NCBI GenBank assembly: GCA_026986775.1
Contig: JALSNX010000022.1
Location: 27,520-91,519 of the forward strand
Reading direction: 5' to 3'
DNA from: Caldifarciminota bacterium
GTDB taxonomy: Bacteria; Hydrothermota; Hydrothermia; UBA1063; CAJXJZ01
Length of the DNA stretch: 64,000 bases
The notes below the pieces were generated by a model. That model was not told the DNA's origin, did no database searches, and saw only the letters and a program-made list of their open reading frames with translations. This document shows, piece after piece, positions 58,757 through 64,000 of this stretch. Each line of letters starts with the position of its first letter. Within the stretch, counting starts at the first letter, position 1. The position numbers and the translations under genes are program-made.

Positions 58757-58785
58757 AGCCGGTCCCTATTTAAAAGGGACCGGTT
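58757..58785 (+). terminator. Stem-loop between peptide gene and maturase (attenuator or partial terminator)
   Basis: CCGGTCCCT (58759-58767) pairs perfectly with AGGGACCGG (58775-58783), extendable by a G-U and an A-T pair; the loop is ATTTAAA. There is no U-run after it, so full termination is unlikely. Placement between a small substrate gene and large enzyme genes is typical of elements that let the peptide mRNA exceed the rest. Confidence 0.75.
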
Positions 58786-58809
58786 AAGCAATACGAAAGG
58801 AGGTTAAAA

Positions 58810-60126
58810 GTGAAGTGGACAATGTTTATGATGAAAGTTGAATCTAATAAGGAGGTGTTGCTGTATAATACCTATAATAGAGCGGTTGTTATTCTGGATA
58901 AACTGGAGTATAATAATATAAACGATTTGATTCATGGAAAAAAAGTAAAAGAAGTGCAAAGTAATAAGAGTGAAGTAAAAAGTCAGATTGAGAAATTGCG
59001 TGAGATGAAATTTATAATGGAAGATGAAACGAATGAAAAGGAGGAATATTTAAAAGAATTGAAAGAATTTTACGAAAACGACGATTTTCTGGCTTTATTG
59101 GTGCTACCGACGACAGCATGTAATTTTGATTGTACTTATTGTTATCAGAAGGGGATTCCTCTTCATGTTGTTAACCGGAATATAATAGCATCTATAATGA
59201 GCCGAATAGAAGAATTATTGGAAGATAATAAAGAGATAAAAATGACTAAAATAGATTTTTTTGGCGGAGAACCCTTATTGAACTGGAATTTCATAGAAGA
59301 TTTTACAAAGGAATTTTCTTCTTTGATGAGAAAGAGGACAATAGATTATTTTTTAAAGTTGACTACCAATGGATATTTACTTGATTTAAATAAAATAAAT
59401 TTTTTATTAAAATATAACTTACAACAAATTCAGATTACCATGGACGGTCTTCCTGAAGTGCACGATAAAAGGAGAATGCTAAAAGGTACTCATAAAGGTA
59501 CGTTTGACAGAATATTTAATAACTTAAAGGGTCTACTTGATTTAAAAGACGCACGAGATTTGCTGATACTTTTAAGAATAAATTTTGATTACCAGAATGT
59601 AGATCATATTCCTGATTTTTTGGATTTCATAAAGAGAGAATTGGGCGTTGATAATATTGAAATTTCCTTTGGCCAGGTTACCAGCCCTATCAATTTTAAT
59701 TACGAATATATGATTCCGTTTGATGAAGTACCCGAACATTATATTAAACTTTATAAAGTGCGATTGGGTTTCACACTTTCAGACACTTTCACATTTGGTT
59801 CTCTATGCTTTGCGAAAAGGAAATTTAGCTATGTGGTTGCACCTAATGGTGATATATACAAGTGCGTAAGTTCGGTTGGTGTAGATAGAATGAAAGAAGG
59901 AAATATTTATAAAAATCCTCTATATAAAATAAGAGATTACCTGTTTGTTGACTTATACGATGAGTGTTTTAAGGAAAAGTGTCCCTTTATCCCGATATGC
60001 CATACTGGATGTAGATTCGTATCTTTCATAAGATATGGGGATATTAAGAAACGGGATTGTCACAGGGAAGAAATGAAAAGAATTAACTCAGAAATTCTGA
60101 AAATCCAGTATTTAGATGGATACTGA
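58810..60126 (+). CDS. Radical SAM/SPASM peptide maturase
   Basis: 438 residues from a GTG with AAAGGAGG. An N-terminal helical region (1-90: YNTYNRAVVILDKLEY, then coiled, charged helices) precedes the radical-SAM core with CNFDCTYCYQK (Cys 104, 108, 111) and FFGGEPLLNW (about 152). The SPASM domain has Cys 333, 352, 386, 391, 397, 401 and 417, enough for two auxiliary clusters, though the third spacing is CX4C rather than CX2C. Such enzymes crosslink or otherwise modify ribosomal peptides. The gene is richer in A/T than its neighbours, hinting at transfer. No separate peptide-recognition (PqqD-like) gene is present; the N-terminus may do this. Confidence 0.92.
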   Translation: MKWTMFMMKVESNKEVLLYNTYNRAVVILDKLEYNNINDLIHGKKVKEVQSNKSEVKSQIEKLREMKFIMEDETNEKEEYLKELKEFYENDDFLALLVLPTTACNFDCTYCYQKGIPLHVVNRNIIASIMSRIEELLEDNKEIKMTKIDFFGGEPLLNWNFIEDFTKEFSSLMRKRTIDYFLKLTTNGYLLDLNKINFLLKYNLQQIQITMDGLPEVHDKRRMLKGTHKGTFDRIFNNLKGLLDLKDARDLLILLRINFDYQNVDHIPDFLDFIKRELGVDNIEISFGQVTSPINFNYEYMIPFDEVPEHYIKLYKVRLGFTLSDTFTFGSLCFAKRKFSYVVAPNGDIYKCVSSVGVDRMKEGNIYKNPLYKIRDYLFVDLYDECFKEKCPFIPICHTGCRFVSFIRYGDIKKRDCHREEMKRINSEILKIQYLDGY

Positions 60127-60137
60127 GAAAATTAATT

Positions 60138-61787
60138 ATGCGATCTCTACTAAATCTGTTAAAACGGATTAAAAGTAAGCAATTAAAATTAAAATTTATA
60201 AGATTATTGTTTGTAACCATTTTATTAAAATTGGTTGGAGCCATATCTCCTCTTATTGCTAAAAAACTTATAGATACGGCAGTGTATACCAGGAATATGC
60301 AAAGTTTCAAAAATTTCGGTATTTTGTATGTCGGTATCACCATATTATTCATAATGCTTCTTTCTGTTCGGTATTTTTATGAAAAACTTTTTTATGTGGA
60401 TGTATTGAATTCACTAAGGAAAAATGTTTTAAATAAAATCTATTCTTCCAGAGCGATGCATGTGCTTGAAAAGGATTCAGGTTATTTTATACAGAGGATT
60501 AACTCGGATGTTAAAAGTATTGCAAGTTTTTTCTCTACAGATGTAAATGTATTTGTTACAAATGTTATTATATCTGTTATTATATTTTATTTGATGGTAG
60601 AATTATCTTTTAGACTTACTCTGGTGGTTGTAATACTTTTTATATTTTTCTATATAGTTTCAAAGAAGATACTTCCCATTATAAAAAGGTTATCCAGAAA
60701 ACTTATGGAAACTGAGGAGGAACTAAACACAATCACAAATGATTCTGTGGTTGGTCTATTGCATATTAAGAGTTTTAACCTTCAGAATTATATGCGTGGC
60801 AAGGTTATAGAGGTATTGGGTAAATATACGGAAACTTTGAAAAAATATACACTTTATGGAGTTATATTTGATATCCTTATTGTTTCAGGCACATTAAATC
60901 TGGTTGATACTGTAATAGAGGTGGGAGGAGGAGTCCTTATTCTGAGAAGTGTCATAAGTGTCGGTACACTTATGGCATTTATGTCCTATTTTTATAAGAT
61001 ATGGGATTCGGTAGAGGTTGTGCTGGATTTTCCCAGGACTCTCAGAGAAAAAGGGGTCTCAGCAGAGAGAGTGCTTGAACTTTTTAACCTGCCCGAAGAA
61101 GATAATTCGTTAACCAGTGAGATTGATATTGATGAAATTGATACGATAGTTTTAGAGGACATTGAACTTTCACTGGGAAATAGGAAGATATTTGATGGTT
61201 TGAATCTCAGGATCAAAAAGAAAGACCATATCTGTATTTTAGGAGATAATGGCACAGGTAAAACTACTTTGTGTCGTCTCTTGGTACGGATAATTGAGCC
61301 TGATAGGGGGACAGTTTATATAAATGGAATTGATTATAAAAAACTGTCTCCAGTAGTATTGAGAAGCAAAATTATGCATATTCCGCAGGAACCTTTTATT
61401 TTCAGAGGTAGCATAGAAGAAAATATCTACTTTGATGTTTCTCCTCATAAAAAAGATAGTTTTCCTTCATACTTCATGGAAACACAGAAGAAAAACGCAG
61501 GAGAGGTTGTGGATAACAAAAATACGAACCTGTCTGGTGGAGAAAAAAAACTTATTCAACTCGCACGGGGTTTATATAGGGATGGTGAGGTATACATTAT
61601 TGATGAGCCTTTTGCTTTTGTGGATGCAAAATACACAGAAATTCTCAAAGATTTTATTGAAAAGCAGTTTAAAAATAAGACCTTGATTGTTATAACACAT
61701 GACAAGACAATACTTTCTTCTTTGTGTGAAAAGGTGTATGTCCTTGAAAAGGGCAGGATAAGAAAATATCAGCATTATAAACACTAA
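60138..61787 (+). CDS. ABC transporter, fused permease and ATPase, exporter type
   Basis: 549 residues. Residues 1 to about 310 hold an ABC exporter membrane domain with five or six helices (IRLLFVTILLKLVGAISPLI, GILYVGITILFIMLLSV, FVTNVIISVIIFYLMVELSF, LTLVVVILFIFFYIVS). The ATPase has Walker A GDNGTGKTTL (about 369), Q-loop HIPQEPFIFRGSIEENI, signature LSGGE (465-469) and Walker B VYIIDEPF. The usual N-terminal C39 peptidase of peptide exporters is absent, so leader removal must occur by another enzyme or not at all. It starts 11 bp after the maturase; export of the modified peptide is inferred. Confidence 0.92.
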   Translation: MRSLLNLLKRIKSKQLKLKFIRLLFVTILLKLVGAISPLIAKKLIDTAVYTRNMQSFKNFGILYVGITILFIMLLSVRYFYEKLFYVDVLNSLRKNVLNKIYSSRAMHVLEKDSGYFIQRINSDVKSIASFFSTDVNVFVTNVIISVIIFYLMVELSFRLTLVVVILFIFFYIVSKKILPIIKRLSRKLMETEEELNTITNDSVVGLLHIKSFNLQNYMRGKVIEVLGKYTETLKKYTLYGVIFDILIVSGTLNLVDTVIEVGGGVLILRSVISVGTLMAFMSYFYKIWDSVEVVLDFPRTLREKGVSAERVLELFNLPEEDNSLTSEIDIDEIDTIVLEDIELSLGNRKIFDGLNLRIKKKDHICILGDNGTGKTTLCRLLVRIIEPDRGTVYINGIDYKKLSPVVLRSKIMHIPQEPFIFRGSIEENIYFDVSPHKKDSFPSYFMETQKKNAGEVVDNKNTNLSGGEKKLIQLARGLYRDGEVYIIDEPFAFVDAKYTEILKDFIEKQFKNKTLIVITHDKTILSSLCEKVYVLEKGRIRKYQHYKH

Positions 61788-61799
61788 GAGGAGGAGCAA

Positions 61800-63782
61800 A
61801 TGAGTTTTATTGTTGCAGCATTGTTGTGTTTTGGTCACTGGAAAATACCCTCAAATTATATGCAAAAAGCCTGGGAGGTATACCGAATTTCATATCAGCA
61901 GCGTCCCTGTCCAGGCGCATCACCCAGCAGAACAACTGTAGTTTACTATTTCCATGATACAACCAATTTATATTTTGTCTTCAAATGCGAAGTGAGGGGG
62001 GAACAGGTAAAACGCTTATCTTTGCGGGACCACATTGATGGTGATGAGGTTTATGTATATATTACACCGAATAGACTTAAGGGTACAGGCTATTATTTCG
62101 CTTTAAGTTTCACGGGTATAAAAGGGGATGCTTATTCAAATAATAACGGAGAATCATGGAATAAAGACTGGGATGGTTTATGGTATTCAGATGTTGTATA
62201 TAAGGATTCTTTCGTGTTGCTTGGATTCAAAATACCTGTGTACAATTTTTTCTATACCGATAAATTGGACTGGAGTGTCAACTTCAAAAGATTTATTGCT
62301 GTTTATGAGGAGGAAGATTCTTATGTGAGGTTTGGCCCCTCAGGTCTGGAACCTATTTCCATGTATGCAGAATTACCCGTGGAAAACATAAAATTTAGTA
62401 CACATGTGATAAGAATATTTCCGAGTTTTACTATGAGGAAGTATTATGATGACAATAAGTACAGGATGTGGATGGGAGGAGATGTAGTTTACGCACCAAG
62501 AGCCAATTTTTTGACAGGCATTACTGTCTATCCGGATTATTCTGAGATAGAGTCTGACCCATATACCATTAATATATCAAAGTACAGGACATACTATCCT
62601 GAAAAAAGGGAATTTTTTATTAAGGATATGGATGTTTTCAGGACTCAAAAAGCATCTTTCTACTCAAGGAATGTGGGTGCAAAAACATCTTTCGGAGAGG
62701 TGATCCCGGTTAAATATGGCTTTAAATCACATTATTCCATTAAAAGCATGGATTTAGCATTGTTGAGTGTAATCACAGATGGGTTGGTGAGCAGTGATAC
62801 CGTGATATCTTCAGAAGTTTATACTCTTGGCAGGTTCAAATTTTCCCTGAGAAATGCGAGGGTGGGCTTTTTTTACGGAGAAGTAAGACATGATACCATA
62901 TTACAGAGTATAAAAACAGTAGATATTTCTTATGATAAAAAGAATCTGAGGTTGAAAGGCCAATTGAGCGAGGATAAATCACACAAAAGACTATTCTATT
63001 TAAAATCAATATACGAAAAGCGTGGTTTCTGGCTTATCTCGGAGATGGAAAACACAAATGACAGCTTTTCGGTTAATCGGATAAGCTATTATTATCCGGC
63101 GAAGAGAATCAGTTTAAAAGTACGGCGCGATTACTGGAATAGTAAGTATCTTTTGAAGAATTACTCATGGGGATTGGGTCTGGAAAGAGTGAAAGAATAC
63201 GGTGAAAATGAATGGACTACAGCCGGTAATTTTGACATGGATTGTGTATTCGCAAACAATTATGAACTCTATACGAATATTAAACTTATAAACGATTATG
63301 AACAGGGAAAAAAATTTTTAAGACGCTATGTTTATGTCTACTCCGGTACGGATTTTTCAAAGAAAATTGCGGGTGGTCTGAACATAACCTGGCAATCCAG
63401 AGAATTTGATTACATGTCAATGATTTTTGTAAGATCTATAAATGTACTTCCCTTTGTTCAACTGATGACGGAACATTTTGACCTGAGCACAAGTTATTCG
63501 TTTTACCTGTTGCGGGGCATTGAGAAGGATACAGTATTTAAATACACGACTTTTACTTTGAAAGGAACCGTATACTTTAACAGGCATTTGTTCGTCCGTT
63601 CCCTCTTATCTCAGGAAAACAGCGCAGATACTTATATCACCAATTTAATTTTAACATGGAAGTTTATGCCTGGAAGTTATTTATACTTTGTAATAAATAA
63701 GGATCTCAATATTAAAGATAACAGCATAAATTTTAAAAATTCTGCCAATGCATTCAAAGTAAAAATACAGTTCTGGCTATAG
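61800..63782 (+). CDS. DUF5916 outer-membrane beta-barrel protein with CBM9-like N-terminus
   Basis: 660 residues. A short hydrophobic start (FIVAALLCFG) is followed by a carbohydrate-binding-family-9-like beta domain (about 15-185: VVYYFHDTTNLYFVFKCEV, HIDGDEVYVYITPNR). The DUF5916 hallmark VYPDYSEIESDP ... YYPEKREFFIKDMDVF comes next (about 243-280). The rest is alternating beta-strands to the end (MPGSYLYFVINKDLN; final residues FW L), as in barrel proteins. It lies 12 bp after the exporter with its own AGGAGG and is probably the outer-membrane exit or receptor of the cassette. DUF5916 proteins have no established function. Confidence 0.85.
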   Translation: MSFIVAALLCFGHWKIPSNYMQKAWEVYRISYQQRPCPGASPSRTTVVYYFHDTTNLYFVFKCEVRGEQVKRLSLRDHIDGDEVYVYITPNRLKGTGYYFALSFTGIKGDAYSNNNGESWNKDWDGLWYSDVVYKDSFVLLGFKIPVYNFFYTDKLDWSVNFKRFIAVYEEEDSYVRFGPSGLEPISMYAELPVENIKFSTHVIRIFPSFTMRKYYDDNKYRMWMGGDVVYAPRANFLTGITVYPDYSEIESDPYTINISKYRTYYPEKREFFIKDMDVFRTQKASFYSRNVGAKTSFGEVIPVKYGFKSHYSIKSMDLALLSVITDGLVSSDTVISSEVYTLGRFKFSLRNARVGFFYGEVRHDTILQSIKTVDISYDKKNLRLKGQLSEDKSHKRLFYLKSIYEKRGFWLISEMENTNDSFSVNRISYYYPAKRISLKVRRDYWNSKYLLKNYSWGLGLERVKEYGENEWTTAGNFDMDCVFANNYELYTNIKLINDYEQGKKFLRRYVYVYSGTDFSKKIAGGLNITWQSREFDYMSMIFVRSINVLPFVQLMTEHFDLSTSYSFYLLRGIEKDTVFKYTTFTLKGTVYFNRHLFVRSLLSQENSADTYITNLILTWKFMPGSYLYFVINKDLNIKDNSINFKNSANAFKVKIQFWL

Positions 63783-63831
63783 ACAGTATGGGGGTAACCT
63801 TAAGTTGAAACTTCCTATCTGAAAAGTTGAT

Positions 63832-63939
63832 TTATTTGATATTTATTGCGAGTATTTTTGAGAAAAGCGGTTTTCCTATTGCCTCACGAAAGAATCCACA
63901 TGAAAAAGTGGTGTATAGTTCAAGAAAGAATCTACTCAT
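63832..63939 (-). CDS. Possible 35-residue peptide ORF
   Basis: On the minus strand an ATG with AAAGGAG 6 nt upstream opens 35 codons: MSRFFLELYTTFSCGFFREA followed by IGKPLFSKILAINIK. It overlaps by 8 bp the end of another minus-strand frame entering from the window edge. The ribosome site and coupling support translation, but length is small and no family is recognised. It faces the peptide operon tail-to-tail. It might be an unrelated small membrane peptide. Confidence 0.4.
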   Translation of the reverse strand: MSRFFLELYTTFSCGFFREAIGKPLFSKILAINIK

Positions 63940-64000
63940 AATAAACTCCTTTAACAGGTGTAGCTAAAGAATAAAGTTTTCTCTGAAGTTTTACAATATC
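63932..64000 (-). CDS. C-terminal end of a gene extending beyond the window (possible)
   Basis: An open minus-strand frame of 22 codons before TAG encodes DIVKLQRKLYSLATPVKGVY then YE. Its end overlaps the small ORF start by 8 bp in a way typical of coupled genes. Only the tail is visible, so function cannot be assigned. Confidence 0.4.
   Translation of the reverse strand, partial: DIVKLQRKLYSLATPVKGVYYE

Noticed and set aside
60138-60600. C39 leader peptidase domain on the peptide exporter
   Set aside because: The protein begins directly with the membrane domain; no Cys/His peptidase motif precedes it.
1-64000. CRISPR arrays, insertion sequences, rRNA genes, prophage
   Set aside because: No direct-repeat arrays, transposase-like ORFs, rRNA segments or phage genes were seen on reading.

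Overview
The window reads as one contiguous, gene-dense bacterial chromosome segment. It carries a ribosomal-protein/rpoA block, gyrB, a tRNA-Arg and about 58 protein genes, with no intergenic gap over about 235 bp. The host is Gram-negative: it has LptD, an LptA-like protein, LptB, Kdo transferase WaaA, a LolA-like protein, several lipoproteins and a DUF5916 outer-membrane barrel. A zinc-dependent secreted protease and another secreted protein end in short tails that resemble type IX secretion (Por) sorting domains. Together with moderate-to-low GC, AGA/AGG-rich arginine codons, ferredoxin-oxidoreductase metabolism and the archaeal-type lipoate route, this suggests an anaerobic, perhaps thermophilic member of an uncultured FCB-like lineage (WOR-3/Stahlbacteria or Hydrothermae type). 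That placement is inference; no taxonomic search was possible.

Layout. 1-2917 (+): end of rpmJ, rpsM, rpsK, rpsD, rpoA, rplQ, then a terminator that overlaps the promoter of recF-dciA-gyrB (2999-6190). 6318-7223: HU and a small lipoprotein. 7212-9202 (-): TPR lipoprotein and argF. 9359-17061 (+): a long unbroken run with a second HU, a tiny COX24-like basic protein, a phosphoesterase, tRNA-Arg(CCG), Nif3, GatB, a GGDEF cyclase, and MoxR-DUF58-transglutaminase. 17053-22842 (-): a signalling block of split Ser/Thr kinase-TPR and GAF-sigma54 activator genes, followed by an HD-GYP gene with its own -24/-12 promoter; rpoN itself lies at 34698. 22898-30510 (-): an envelope and sugar operon (epimerase, antiporter, CBS protein, HAD, phosphomannomutase, LptD, metallo-hydrolase). 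30668-32943 (+): secreted matrixin-like protease and an unknown lipoprotein, behind a promoter with a C8 tract. 33123-38762 (+): lptA-lptB-rpoN-waaA-peptidase. 38826-41571: YgeY-type hydrolase and a convergent secreted protein. 41679-47745 (+): sucD, LolA-like, lipoprotein and a four-gene DUF6754 membrane cluster of unknown function. 47792-54039: YitT, gcvH, gcvPA, tandem-ACT protein, korA, a GlmU-like uridylyltransferase, gatC and a HAD. 53986-58418 (-): a complete-looking noncanonical lipoate assembly operon (lipoate ligase fused to DUF116, two radical-SAM LipS-type enzymes, a LipT-type flavoprotein), which would serve the GcvH encoded nearby.

The most novel locus is 58556-63782 (+). A consensus promoter containing a C8 tract drives a 31-residue peptide gene that is absent from the ORF track. 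A hairpin follows, then a radical-SAM/SPASM maturase, an ABC exporter without a peptidase domain, and a DUF5916 outer-membrane barrel. This looks like a compact peptide-modification and export (RiPP) system. Other genome-wide signals include leaderless genes (TATAAT 6-8 nt before ATG), overlapping convergent gene ends, and homopolymeric C8 tracts placed exactly in two promoter spacers.
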